A stretch of DNA of 64,000 nt from Hyphomicrobium sp. GTDB taxonomy: Bacteria > Pseudomonadota > Alphaproteobacteria > Rhizobiales > Hyphomicrobiaceae. Both the position numbers and the translations under genes were made by a program. Shown piece after piece: positions 1-7,798 of the stretch (positions within the stretch are counted from its first letter, which is position 1; every line of letters starts with the position of its first letter). Under the pieces are notes generated by a model. It searched no databases and was not told the DNA's origin. It saw only the letters and a program-made list of their open reading frames with translations. The stretch spans positions 1-64,000 of the forward strand of contig RXJH01000009.1 of assembly GCA_003987725.1 (NCBI GenBank), read 5' to 3'.

Positions 1-2
1 CC

Positions 3-173
<171 letters not shown>

Positions 174-212
174 ATTTCGTCCGGAGCGGCGTCGATAACC
201 GTGACCCTCGAT

Positions 213-650
213 CTAAGGATTAGGAGGGCCTTTCTTTTTCGTTTTCTGGAGCGCTGCTTTGCGTCCTTCGTCGCGTAGATAAGCCATTACCTTCCAGATA
301 TCGTCTGGAGACAATGAGCCTTCGAATCCGCCCATGATGGTCCCGGGGCGGCCTCCGAGAATGATTCCGAAAATTGTCGCATCATCGCCGCCGTCCACGG
401 GGCGGAAGATGCCTTTGGCGAGGTTCGGCGCACGCGCGCCCATTCCGTTCGCGCCGTGGCAAAATAAGCAGGTATTGCTGTAAATACTCCTCCCTGCCTC
501 GATGGCGTCCGGCCTTCCTTCGAAGGGATTGGCGCCTGTCGCACTTTCCGTTGGGGCAGTCGTGCTCGCGTCCTCTGCGAGCGCGGCACCCCCTAAAAGG
601 AACGAGACAACAATCGCAACTCCAACACTCGCTCTTACTGCAGCCAGCAT
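213..650 (-). CDS. Periplasmic c-type cytochrome, partner of the alcohol dehydrogenase
   Basis: 145-residue secreted class I cytochrome c. The start is set by an AGGAG eight bases upstream of the ATG at 650; a longer reading is possible but has no such site. A hydrophobic signal segment (about residues 5-25, ending ALA) precedes a Thr/Ala-rich linker and one heme motif C61-x-x-C64-H65. Met106 in TIMGGF is the likely sixth heme ligand. It lies 78 bases downstream of the PQQ alcohol dehydrogenase on the same strand, the arrangement of exaA/exaB or xoxF/xoxG, so it probably accepts electrons from PQQH2 and passes them to the respiratory chain. The C-terminus is Lys-rich (KTKKK), possibly for docking. 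The assignment as electron acceptor is inference from position; the heme site is seen directly. Confidence 0.88.
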   Translation of the reverse strand: MLAAVRASVGVAIVVSFLLGGAALAEDASTTAPTESATGANPFEGRPDAIEAGRSIYSNTCLFCHGANGMGARAPNLAKGIFRPVDGGDDATIFGIILGGRPGTIMGGFEGSLSPDDIWKVMAYLRDEGRKAALQKTKKKGPPNP

Positions 651-728
651 CCATTTCTCCTGGAATATGCGCGCCAGCCGAGAGCGATCCCCGGCTGGCG
701 CTATCAAACCGTCAAAGCGGAGTTGAGC

Positions 729-2450
729 CTAGGGCTTCTTGTGCAGAGCAAATACGAACATGCTGCCGCCTTGTTGCCGCGTCTTTAGCCAATCGCCGTA
801 TACGAGGGGCCAAATACTTCCCCCACCGGGTCCGGCCAAAATTGCTACATACTGAGTGTTGCCGACCATGAAGGTCGTGGGGTTCGAGTGGATACCGGTA
901 CCCACATTGAATTCCCACAGTGTCTCGCCAGTGTCGTCTTTGATCGCACGGAAGATGCCTTCGGCATCGCCGTTGAAAACGAGCCCGCCGCCGGTCGAAA
1001 GAATGCCTCCCGTCGCGGGTGTATTCTGACGACGTGACCACATCAGATCGCCAGTCGTGGCATCAAAAGCTTTCACGTACCCGCCGCCCGGATTTAGGCG
1101 CAGGACATCAGTCGCGAGATACCATTCTCCCGGCTTAAACTCTTGCTTCTTTGCGGCTAGATCCATCGACATGTCGCGGCCAGGCACATAAACAAATCCT
1201 GTGCGCTTGCTGTACCCAGCAGGCACCCATTCTTTGCCGCCGTCCAACACAGGTGCGATGTCTTTGGTGACCTTGCCGTATGTTGGAACTTTATCTGGAT
1301 CGACGTTTGGCCGACAATTGTCACCCCAGCTCTTCACCCAGTTGACGCGCGCCATGGGGATTACCCAGTTACATTTATATGTTGCGCGGTCGATCGAGTA
1401 GAGATGGCCATTGCGATCAGCGTGGACCCATACCTTGCGGCCTTGCTTGTCCGTGATCACGATCGCTTCGTTGGTCCCGTCGTAATCGTAGGTGTCGTGC
1501 GGGGTGTACTGGAAATGACCTTTGATTTCGCCCGTCTTTATATCGATCGCGATTGTCGAGGCCGTATAGAGATTGTCGCCGGGGCGGACGCTGCCGTCGA
1601 AATCAGGCACCGGGTTTCCGACACCCCAAAGAAGAAGCCCGGTCTCTTTATCAAAGGACCCTGGCAGCCACGGCGTGCCACCTGCTCTCTTCCATGATCC
1701 GTTGCCCCACGTCTTGGCAATATCTTCATTGCCCGTTACGGGCACGGTATGAGTTTTCCAAACAGGCGCGCCCGTTTCGGCATCAACTGCATAGATCGTA
1801 CCCGCGTTGGCGCCGACATCGCCTCCCGAGTTTCCGATCATAATTTTCCCGTCGGCTACAACGGGCATCGAGGTGAAGATTTCGCCGGTCTTGTAGTCGC
1901 CGAGCTTTTGATCCCAAACGACTTCGCCGGTGTCATTGTCGAGTGCAATCAGATGTGTGTCTAATGTCGCGAGATAGACTTTGTCCCCGTATGCGATGAC
2001 ACCACGATTCACGTCGCCGCAGCACAATTTGGGACCAAGATCTGCCGGGAGTTGACGATCGTACCGCCATAGTTCTCGTCCGGTGACGCCGTCGATGGCA
2101 AATACCTTGTTCTGACTCGATGAGACATAGAGTCGACCGTTCACCGCAGTGACTTGTGAATCCTGTGCGCCGATGACGCCGAAAGACAGGCTCCACTTCG
2201 GAACGAGGTCACTGACGTTTCCAGCATTGATCTGACTGAGCGGAGAATAGCGCGTGCTTTCGTAGTCGCGTCCGTACATCAACCAGTTGTTCGGATCCTT
2301 ATCCGCATTCAACAGCATGTCGTCCGTGACGTAGTATTGAACGTGTTTCCCTTCGAGGGTCTTGACCCCGAGATCGGAAAAAGCCGGATTAGCCCCGATC
2401 ACTAAGAGCAAGGCGAGCCCGCCCGCCCAGGCCACGTGGTTCGTCTTCAT
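729..2450 (-). CDS. PQQ-dependent alcohol dehydrogenase (quinoprotein, probably lanthanide type)
   Basis: 573-residue periplasmic quinoprotein. Start ATG 2450 follows GAGGAAAG and gives a signal peptide (residues 1-25, ending PAFS). It has the eight-bladed propeller features of this family: vicinal cysteines C143-C144 that form the disulfide ring over PQQ, tryptophan-docking repeats such as TGRELWRYD and TGEVVWD, and the metal and active-site region GNPVPDFDGSVRPGDNLYT and HDTYDYDGTNE. The catalytic base is Asp322 and a second Asp sits two residues later (Asp324), as in XoxF and PedH, where it coordinates a lanthanide. At the usual metal-binding Glu (GNSGxE) this protein has Asp211. The GGTPW and VRPGDNLYT blocks look more like ethanol dehydrogenases (ExaA/PedH) than MxaF, so a broad alcohol substrate range is likely. 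It forms an operon with the cytochrome c downstream. Confidence 0.9.
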   Translation of the reverse strand: MKTNHVAWAGGLALLLVIGANPAFSDLGVKTLEGKHVQYYVTDDMLLNADKDPNNWLMYGRDYESTRYSPLSQINAGNVSDLVPKWSLSFGVIGAQDSQVTAVNGRLYVSSSQNKVFAIDGVTGRELWRYDRQLPADLGPKLCCGDVNRGVIAYGDKVYLATLDTHLIALDNDTGEVVWDQKLGDYKTGEIFTSMPVVADGKIMIGNSGGDVGANAGTIYAVDAETGAPVWKTHTVPVTGNEDIAKTWGNGSWKRAGGTPWLPGSFDKETGLLLWGVGNPVPDFDGSVRPGDNLYTASTIAIDIKTGEIKGHFQYTPHDTYDYDGTNEAIVITDKQGRKVWVHADRNGHLYSIDRATYKCNWVIPMARVNWVKSWGDNCRPNVDPDKVPTYGKVTKDIAPVLDGGKEWVPAGYSKRTGFVYVPGRDMSMDLAAKKQEFKPGEWYLATDVLRLNPGGGYVKAFDATTGDLMWSRRQNTPATGGILSTGGGLVFNGDAEGIFRAIKDDTGETLWEFNVGTGIHSNPTTFMVGNTQYVAILAGPGGGSIWPLVYGDWLKTRQQGGSMFVFALHKKP

Positions 2451-2611
2451 CGCTTTCCTCCCACAACTTCTTCTTTTTTTAGAGGCGCATCTACTTGCGT
2501 CAGCGAGATCGACGGAAAGCAATTGTCGTGCCATATCGAATACGAAAAAAATATTTTAAAATCAAAGCGTTGTAAGAGATGCCTGGCATTGGCGGCTGTT
2601 ATTTGAGTTGC

Positions 2612-2640
2612 GCGCGACAAGTGTTGCGCAACACGTCGCG
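2612..2640. promoter_or_regulatory. Palindrome upstream of the alcohol dehydrogenase
   Basis: A perfect 14-base palindrome, GTGTTGCGCAACAC, at 2621-2634 is flanked by outer arms GCGAC and GTCGC, with an extra AA on one side. It lies about 170 bases upstream of the dehydrogenase start. The position suits a regulator site or a transcript hairpin; no regulator gene is adjacent. Between here and the start the DNA is A/T-rich (around 2540-2570), as expected for a promoter. Confidence 0.4.
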
Positions 2641-2781
2641 ATGGGGCGCGGAAGCGTGACGGAGAGCGGAGTGCCCTGCAGGTTTTGATGCAAAGTCGAA
2701 ACCCGCGGCGTGTTGCGCCGGTGTGGTCAACAGCCCGACGCTCCTCGCGGGCATCGTCTGATTTAGTTACTGCGGCGCAGC

Positions 2782-2964
2782 TTGATCAAGGGCGAGCTCT
2801 ATCGCCACTACTGTTGCTCGCAAAAGCTGAAGGTGAAAGAAGCAGCGACGGCTGGCAGGGCGCTGCACATGCCGATGAAGCGGCTCAAGCTGATCGTCAT
2901 CGACAAGGTGAGTGCTCGCATCTCGCACTCAGATCGATTGGAAGATCGGCTGAAGCCTACCTGA
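2782..2964 (+). pseudogene. Relic of a large serine recombinase (zinc-ribbon region)
   Basis: A 60-codon stretch reads GELYRHYCCSQKLKVKEAA, followed by GRALHMPMKRLKLIVIDKV and a tail resembling RLEDRL. The spacing matches the zinc-ribbon and following helix of large serine recombinases (typically YRYYxCS, then GRxIPMxxLDxLV, then the RLE segment). The usual partner Cys is gone, no catalytic N-terminal domain is present, and surrounding bases in other frames do not restore it. I read this as a decayed fragment of an integrated element, consistent with the accessory character of the next 12 kb. The similarity is remembered family pattern, not an alignment. Confidence 0.5.
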
Positions 2965-2989
2965 AATACCGGCCGCTAGATTGTCGGCT

Positions 2990-3475
2990 TCATGATGGTC
3001 CCACGCTCGCGCCCAGAGTAACGAGAAGCTCGTCCAGCTGCTCGAACGTTTCGGGCATGCAACCTTCCATCCCTGCGAAGGCGTGGTCGAGAGCTTCCTT
3101 CGAGGGATAGAGTTCGTGCATAGCCAGCAGCGTCTTGCCCTCTTTTTCCTCGAAGGTCACGGTGGTGATGGCACCGTCATCGCTTTCTTCATTTGTCCAG
3201 ACAAGGCGCGCGTGCGGTGTCGCTTCGAGGTATTTGCCGTAGAATGCGATAGGCTTTGAGGCATCGGGGCCGAACTCGAAGCGGTAGCCGCCCCCCACAC
3301 GAGCGTCCATTTCGCAGGAAAGCAGTGACACGCCCATCGACTTCGGTACCCACCATTGCTTGATGAGCTCTGGCTTGGTCCAGGCCTCAAATACGATGCG
3401 CGTCGGGCTGTTGAAGGTTCGCGTAACGACCAGCTCACGCTCTGACTGCCTTACCACTGTCGTGGGGTTCTTCAT
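2990..3475 (-). CDS. SRPBCC (AHSA1-type) domain protein
   Basis: 161-residue cytoplasmic protein of the START/Bet v1-like SRPBCC fold. Typical signatures are the N-terminal VTRTFNSPTRIVFEAWTKPE, then KQWWVPKSM, the GGGYRFEF strand and the C-terminal helix GMEGCMPETFEQLDELL. The family binds hydrophobic ligands; the specific ligand here is unknown. It sits 37 bases downstream of a second SRPBCC gene on the same strand, and both diverge from a YCII / ECF-sigma pair. This grouping is common for ECF sigma factors of the ECF41/42 kind, suggesting the SRPBCC genes belong to that regulon. No purine-rich ribosome site is close to the ATG, so coupling to the upstream gene is possible. Confidence 0.85.
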   Translation of the reverse strand: MKNPTTVVRQSERELVVTRTFNSPTRIVFEAWTKPELIKQWWVPKSMGVSLLSCEMDARVGGGYRFEFGPDASKPIAFYGKYLEATPHARLVWTNEESDDGAITTVTFEEKEGKTLLAMHELYPSKEALDHAFAGMEGCMPETFEQLDELLVTLGASVGPS

Positions 3476-3512
3476 GGCTGTGGGCTCACTTTCTCTTCTC
3501 GCATGCGTTTAT

Positions 3513-3983
3513 TCAGTCGGCGATGTCCGGTTCAATGAGCTGTGCGAGCTGAGCAAGCGATTGCTGCCAACCCAGATAGCAGGCTTCCACCGGGATCACG
3601 CTCGGCAGGCCCGATTGCTCGATGTTGATCTCCGTTCCCACCGCGACCGGCTTCAGAGCGATGGTCACGTGAATGATGCCGGGAAGATTCGGATCGTCGA
3701 AGCTGTCTGTATACCGAATGAGCTTATGCGGAACGAGTTCGAGATATTCTCCGCCAAACGAATGGCTCTTTCCCGACGTGAAGTTTGCAAATGACATTTT
3801 GAAGGTCCCACCGACCTTCGCCACCATATGGTCAACGTGGCAAGTGAAGCCGTAAGGAGGCAGCCATTTCGCTATCGCGTCCGCTTCGATGAAAGCGCGA
3901 TAAACTTTTTCGGGCTTTGTTGCGATGACGCGGTGTAAGCGAATGGTGTTCGTCTGCGGGGCTACTTTTTTCTTGTCTGACAT
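3513..3983 (-). CDS. SRPBCC (AHSA1-type) domain protein
   Basis: 156-residue SRPBCC-fold protein. It carries the family pattern IRLHRVIATKPEKVYRAFIEADAIAKWLPPYGF, a GGTFKMSF strand, FGGEYLELVPHKLIRYTD and the terminal helix GWQQSLAQLAQLIEP. Start ATG 3983 follows GAAGGA at a normal distance. It resembles polyketide-cyclase or ATPase-activator-like small-molecule binding proteins; no catalytic residue can be assigned. It is the first gene of a two-gene minus-strand unit and is divergent from the YCII/sigma pair, with about 180 bases of shared intergenic DNA. The differing sequence from its neighbour argues for an old duplication or independent acquisition. Confidence 0.85.
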   Translation of the reverse strand: MSDKKKVAPQTNTIRLHRVIATKPEKVYRAFIEADAIAKWLPPYGFTCHVDHMVAKVGGTFKMSFANFTSGKSHSFGGEYLELVPHKLIRYTDSFDDPNLPGIIHVTIALKPVAVGTEINIEQSGLPSVIPVEACYLGWQQSLAQLAQLIEPDIAD

Positions 3984-4163
3984 TGACGTTGGTCCTTCTC
4001 TTGGCGGTGAAAGGCGTATCCGCTCATGGCTATTTCCCGGTTCCAGTACTAGGACGATGGCGGAACGGCCGATCCGACAGGATCTCGAACTTTTATTTTT
4101 TCATCCCCTTGTCGGCCTTGAGCAAACTGGGCCGTCTTAAAAGAAGCCATTTAGGGAGTTGCC

Positions 4164-4553
4164 ATGCTCTACACTCTGCTTTGCTACAATAAAGAAGATG
4201 TCGTCTGGTCCTGGAGCAAGGAAGAAGACGACGCGGTCATGAATCGTCTCAATGTCGTCCATGAAAAACTGGTGAAAGAAGGCAAGCTCGGGCCGGCGCT
4301 GCGGCTCTTGCCGACAACAGCCGCGACGACGCTCAGAGCGCCGAACATGGTGATCGACGGCCCCTTTGCAGAGACCAAGGAACAGCTGCTCGGTTTCTAT
4401 GTCATCGATGTGCCGGATCTGGAGGGTGCTCTTGCCGTTGCGCGAGAGCTTTCCGCCGCCAATCCGACCAGCGTTTATGAAATTCGCCCCGTCGCGCTCT
4501 ATGTGCCGGAGGCCCGTCCGAATGCGCCGAAGGAGCGGGTAAAGTCTTATTGA
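4164..4553 (+). CDS. YCII/DGPF-domain protein paired with ECF sigma factor
   Basis: 129-residue protein of the YCII-related (DGPF) family. The hallmark IDGPFAETKEQLLGFYVIDV is clear, preceded by the MLYTLLCYNKED strand and followed by the VYEIRPVALY strand. Start ATG 4164 follows GGGAG. One base separates its stop from the ATG of the sigma factor (TGAGATG), so the two are translationally linked. DGPF proteins are the near-constant neighbours of ECF42 sigma factors; their role is thought to be in sensing or modulating the sigma factor, but the ligand is not established. The gene is intact and of normal length. Confidence 0.9.
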   Translation: MLYTLLCYNKEDVVWSWSKEEDDAVMNRLNVVHEKLVKEGKLGPALRLLPTTAATTLRAPNMVIDGPFAETKEQLLGFYVIDVPDLEGALAVARELSAANPTSVYEIRPVALYVPEARPNAPKERVKSY

Positions 4554-4554
4554 G

Positions 4555-5808
4555 ATGAGCGAGCTGATCCACGACCAAGCCTGGATGCACAGTGCTCTGA
4601 CTGCGGCTCGGCCGCAGGCGGTGAGCGCACTGCTTCGCTATTTCCGCGACATGGATACGGCGGAGGAGGCTTATCAAGAGGCATGCCTGCGTGCCCTCGA
4701 CAGCTGGCCCCGCAACGGACCGCCGCGAGATCCTGCGGCATGGCTTATTCTTGTTGGACGAAACTCGGCCTTGGACCGGTTACGCAAACACAACCGCGAT
4801 GCCGAACTGCCGCCCGACGATATGATTTCCGATCTCGATGACGTCGAGGCGCCGATGGCCGAACGGCTCGATGGTTCTCACTATCGCGACGATGTGCTGA
4901 GGCTCCTCTTCATCTGTTGCCATCCCGAACTTCCGGTGACGCAGCAGATCGCGCTGGCGCTACGCATCGTTTCGGGGCTTTCCGTCGCGCAAATCGCGCG
5001 CGCGTTTCTCGTCAGTGATGCGGCGATGGAGCAGCGCATTACCCGTGCGAAAGCGCGGATCGGGAAGGCAGACGTGCCGTTCGACGCGCCTGGCCCCGCC
5101 GAGCGCGCGGAGCGGCTCGCGGCCGTTGCAGCCATGATCTACCTGATCTTCAACGAAGGGTATTCGGCTGGAAACGAGTTGGCTCGCGCCCCCCTATGCG
5201 ACGAGGCAATCCGGCTCGGACGATTGCTTTTGCGCTTATTTCAGACTGAGCCGGAGATTATGGGGCTCGTCGCGCTGATGCTTCTGCAGCAATCCCGGTT
5301 GCCAGCACGGTTCGATTCCGCGGGCGAAGCGATCCTGCTCGAAAGTCAGGACCGCTCACTCTGGGACGCCAAGCTGATTGGCGAAGGTCTCGCGCTCATT
5401 GACAAGGCAATGCGCCACAATCGACCCGGCCCCTATCAGGTTCAGGCTGCTATTGCGGCGACGCATGCTCGTGCGGTAACAGCCTCGCAAACGGATTGGG
5501 CAGGAATAGATGCTCTCTACGCGGCCCTCGAGCGAATGCAACCTTCGCCGGTCATAACGCTCAACCGCGCCGTGGTAATTGCGAAGATACATGGACCGGA
5601 GGCGGCGCTTGCCATGATCGCGCCGCTCGAAGCAGCGTTATCCGGATACTTTCACTATTTCGGGGCGCGTGGCGCTTTACTCTTGCAACTCGGACGCTCG
5701 GCCGAAGCGCGCCAAGATTTCGATCGCGCCATAGCTTTGGCCGGGACGCCGGCCCAAGCTGCACATATCCGACAGCACCTGGATCGTCTGATGCAAGACG
5801 CAAGATGA
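4555..5808 (+). CDS. ECF RNA polymerase sigma factor, ECF42-like with long C-terminal extension
   Basis: 417 residues. The sigma-70 region 2 (about residues 15-80, including AEEAYQEACLRALDSWP and AWLILVGRNSALDRLRKH) is followed by region 4 (about 115-165, with HPELPVTQQIALALRIVSGLSVAQIARAFLVSDAAMEQR). The remaining 250 residues form the helical, TPR-like extension (FNEGYSAG, DEAIRLGRLL, LNRAVVIAKIHGPEAAL) characteristic of ECF42. In this group the extension replaces a classical anti-sigma factor and is required for activity. It is encoded directly after the DGPF protein and before VOC and YCII genes on the same strand, which are plausible targets. The length matches the group's usual 400-430 residues. 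Confidence 0.92.
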   Translation: MSELIHDQAWMHSALTAARPQAVSALLRYFRDMDTAEEAYQEACLRALDSWPRNGPPRDPAAWLILVGRNSALDRLRKHNRDAELPPDDMISDLDDVEAPMAERLDGSHYRDDVLRLLFICCHPELPVTQQIALALRIVSGLSVAQIARAFLVSDAAMEQRITRAKARIGKADVPFDAPGPAERAERLAAVAAMIYLIFNEGYSAGNELARAPLCDEAIRLGRLLLRLFQTEPEIMGLVALMLLQQSRLPARFDSAGEAILLESQDRSLWDAKLIGEGLALIDKAMRHNRPGPYQVQAAIAATHARAVTASQTDWAGIDALYAALERMQPSPVITLNRAVVIAKIHGPEAALAMIAPLEAALSGYFHYFGARGALLLQLGRSAEARQDFDRAIALAGTPAQAAHIRQHLDRLMQDAR

Positions 5809-5881
5809 AAAATTTTCATCGGAGAGGTGTCGGATCGCAGATGGGTTCCCCGTCCTTGAAGTGCGGCCAGAGGAGATGATC

Positions 5882-6295
5882 ATGTCTGACTACACGTATC
5901 CCAATCCCCCAGTCAAAGGCGGTGCTGTCGTATATCTGTCGGTCGATGGCGCGGTAAAAGCTGCCGAGTTCTACCAAAAGGCGTTTGCCGCCGAATTGGC
6001 GGCGCTGGTGCCGCCCGACGACAAGGGCCGCACGATGCACGCGCACGTGTATGTCAACGGTGCATCGGTCATGATCAGCGATTTCTATCCCGAGCACGGA
6101 CATCCGCCAGTCGCCCCCGCGGGTTTCAGCGTCATGTTGAAAGTCAATGACGCCGATGCTTGGTACAAGCGTGCCGTCGATGCCGGCTGTACTGCAATCA
6201 TGCCGCTCGAGAACATGTTCTGGGGCGACCGGTACGGTCAGCTCAAAGATCCCTTCGGCGTGATCTGGGCGATCAACGGACCTTTGCTGAAATAA
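5882..6295 (+). CDS. VOC-family (PhnB/glyoxalase-like) protein
   Basis: 137 residues; ATG 5882 is preceded by AGGAG. The protein has the paired beta-alpha-beta-beta-beta modules of vicinal-oxygen-chelate proteins: VVYLSVDGAVKAAEFYQKAF, then HAHVYVNGASVMISDF, GFSVMLKVNDADAWYKRAVDAG and the terminal DRYGQLKDPFGVIWAIN. This is the PhnB / 3-demethylubiquinone-methyltransferase-like branch, in which many members have no known enzymatic role. It follows the sigma factor by 73 bases and probably belongs to the same stress-related cluster. The substrate cannot be inferred from sequence. Confidence 0.88.
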   Translation: MSDYTYPNPPVKGGAVVYLSVDGAVKAAEFYQKAFAAELAALVPPDDKGRTMHAHVYVNGASVMISDFYPEHGHPPVAPAGFSVMLKVNDADAWYKRAVDAGCTAIMPLENMFWGDRYGQLKDPFGVIWAINGPLLK

Positions 6296-6364
6296 GCCGC
6301 GAGCGGAGGCACCAAGTTTCGCAGTTTGGCCTCCCCGGAAGGCGCAAATATTTGGAGAGCTGAT

Positions 6365-6715
6365 ATGAAAACATACCTCGCAGTCTTCCTCGGCAGCGCC
6401 GCCGCGATGGATGCTTGGAAAGCGTTGCCCGAAGCGGAGCGCAATCAACGCGAGCAAGCCGGCATCGCGGCATGGCATAAATGGGTCGAGGATCACAAGG
6501 GTGCGATCGCTGAAATGGGTTCGCCGCTCGGCAAGACGAAGCGCACCGACAAGAACGGCGTTTCCGACGTTCGCAACGAGCTAGGTGCTTGGACGCTGGT
6601 GAAGGCGAGTTCGCAAGACGAAGCCGCCCGATTGTTCCTCAATCATCCGCACTTCACGATATTTCCCGGTGACCGGGTGGAAGTGATGGAGTGCTTGCCA
6701 ATTCCGCAAATGTAG
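6365..6715 (+). CDS. YCII-related domain protein
   Basis: 116 residues from ATG 6365, which follows GGAGAGCTGAT. The sequence starts MKTYLAVFLGS, contains an AWHKWVEDHKGAIAEMGSPLGKTK segment and ends in HPHFTIFPGDRVEVMECLPIP, the pattern of YCII-like dimeric alpha-beta barrel proteins that occur next to ECF42-type sigma factors. It lies 69 bases after the VOC gene on the same strand, the fourth gene of this cluster. The conserved His-Pro-His segment near the C-terminus could be functional, but no reaction is known for this group. About 270 bases downstream, before the TetR gene's end, show no convincing gene. Confidence 0.8.
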   Translation: MKTYLAVFLGSAAAMDAWKALPEAERNQREQAGIAAWHKWVEDHKGAIAEMGSPLGKTKRTDKNGVSDVRNELGAWTLVKASSQDEAARLFLNHPHFTIFPGDRVEVMECLPIPQM

Positions 6716-6986
6716 GCACGGATTTCAGCCGACTTGAAATTTTGGCCAAGTGGATGACTTCCGTTGCCAATGTCTCTTGGGTCGGCTTTTCTCTTTTCTA
6801 TTGCGGTCGCGAGAATTCCCAAAGGACCTTTTTTCAACCAACGTAATCGGCCGCCTCCAACCTCGCCGATCCGCGGAGGCTCGAGGTCTGCTTCTGGGAT
6901 TTCGGCTGAACGAATTACACAGCGTTGGTCACCGACCGAAGCTACGCGATGGGATCGCCGATGCCTTCGTGCCGACAGGTTGGTGG

Positions 6987-7673
6987 CTAGCGAGTCGGCA
7001 AATTTGACTTTCTCTTCCGCGCTGTTGCTGGAATTGGCAACAGCCGCGACGCCGCCGAAGCAATGAGTGCCTGCAGATCGAGCCCAGGCGCAACCTTCTC
7101 GTAGTCATCGTCGATGAGAAGGCATGATGCTCCGTGGACAAATGTCCAGAGCTGCAAAGCAAGCAACTGCGCGTTGCCCTCGACATTGTTGCGGCGGCAG
7201 TAGATCTCAACCTGTTCGATCACCTGCGAGAAGCAGTCGCGGCCTGTCGCGGCCACATTTTGCGCCTGCTTGATCGACGCATTCTGCCCGAACATCAAGC
7301 GAAAGACCGCAGTCTGAGTTGTGGCGAACGACAGGTATGCTACGCCCATCGCAATCATGCCTGCGAGCGTGCCTTCGCCTGCGGCTTTGACCGCAGCTGT
7401 GGTCTGCTCGGCGAGGTCGTCGTACCCCTGCTCGGCGATCGCCTCCAGAATTTCGTTCTTGTCGCGGAAGTGCTTGTAGGGCGCTGCGGTCGTTACTCCC
7501 GCCAGCCGGCATGCGTCCGCGAGCGAGAAATTCTCCGGCCCCTTTTCAATGAGGAGCTGGCGCGTCGCGTCGATCAGCGCCTGCCTGAGGTCGCCGTGAT
7601 GATAGCGGTGCTTGCGCGTTCCGCTCGCTGTCTGCTTGTCGTCCATGTCGGGATCATCGGTGATTTGCCGCAC
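6987..7673 (-). CDS. TetR/AcrR-family repressor of the adjacent RND pump
   Basis: 228 residues from a GTG at 7673; the ATG at 7646 is an alternative start. The N-terminal helix-turn-helix (about residues 24-70) is typical: RQALIDATRQLLIEKGPENFSLADACRLAGVTTAAPYKHFRDKNEIL. The C-terminal domain is helical ligand-binding, resembling the TetR_C_33 or WHG type (TAVFRLMFG, LWTFVHGASCLL). It is divergent from the membrane-fusion and RND genes, and the intergenic region contains three spaced copies of a GTTAG-N5-CTAAC type site. This is the textbook AcrR arrangement, so it most likely represses both itself and the pump until a toxic ligand binds. Confidence 0.9.
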   Translation of the reverse strand: MRQITDDPDMDDKQTASGTRKHRYHHGDLRQALIDATRQLLIEKGPENFSLADACRLAGVTTAAPYKHFRDKNEILEAIAEQGYDDLAEQTTAAVKAAGEGTLAGMIAMGVAYLSFATTQTAVFRLMFGQNASIKQAQNVAATGRDCFSQVIEQVEIYCRRNNVEGNAQLLALQLWTFVHGASCLLIDDDYEKVAPGLDLQALIASAASRLLPIPATARKRKSNLPTR

Positions 7674-7681
7674 TCCATAAA

Positions 7682-7739
7682 GTTAGTGGAATTAACACTT
7701 GCCAAGTTAGCCTGACTAACATAAGTTAGTTTCGCTTAC
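7682..7739. promoter_or_regulatory. Triple operator of the TetR regulator
   Basis: A perfect inverted repeat, GTTAG-CCTGA-CTAAC, lies at 7706-7720. It is flanked by two degenerate copies with the same 5-base spacer: GTTAG-TGGAA-TTAAC at 7682-7696 and GTTAG-TTTCG-CTTAC at 7725-7739. All lie between the divergent TetR and RND-pump genes, within 120 bases of both starts. The three copies indicate cooperative binding or separate control of the two promoters. Confidence 0.7.
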
Positions 7740-7798
7740 TTTGCAACTGGAATCCCGCTACGGCGGGTGCAAGCCGTTGGAGTGTCGAGGAAATGTCG

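Noticed and set aside
729-2450. MxaF-type calcium methanol dehydrogenase
   Set aside because: Asp rather than Ala two residues after the catalytic Asp, ethanol-dehydrogenase-like blocks, and no mxaJ/G/I genes nearby.
6716-6986. Short plus-strand frames between the YCII and TetR genes
   Set aside because: No ribosome site, motif or membrane pattern; they overlap the TetR gene end and look like chance frames.
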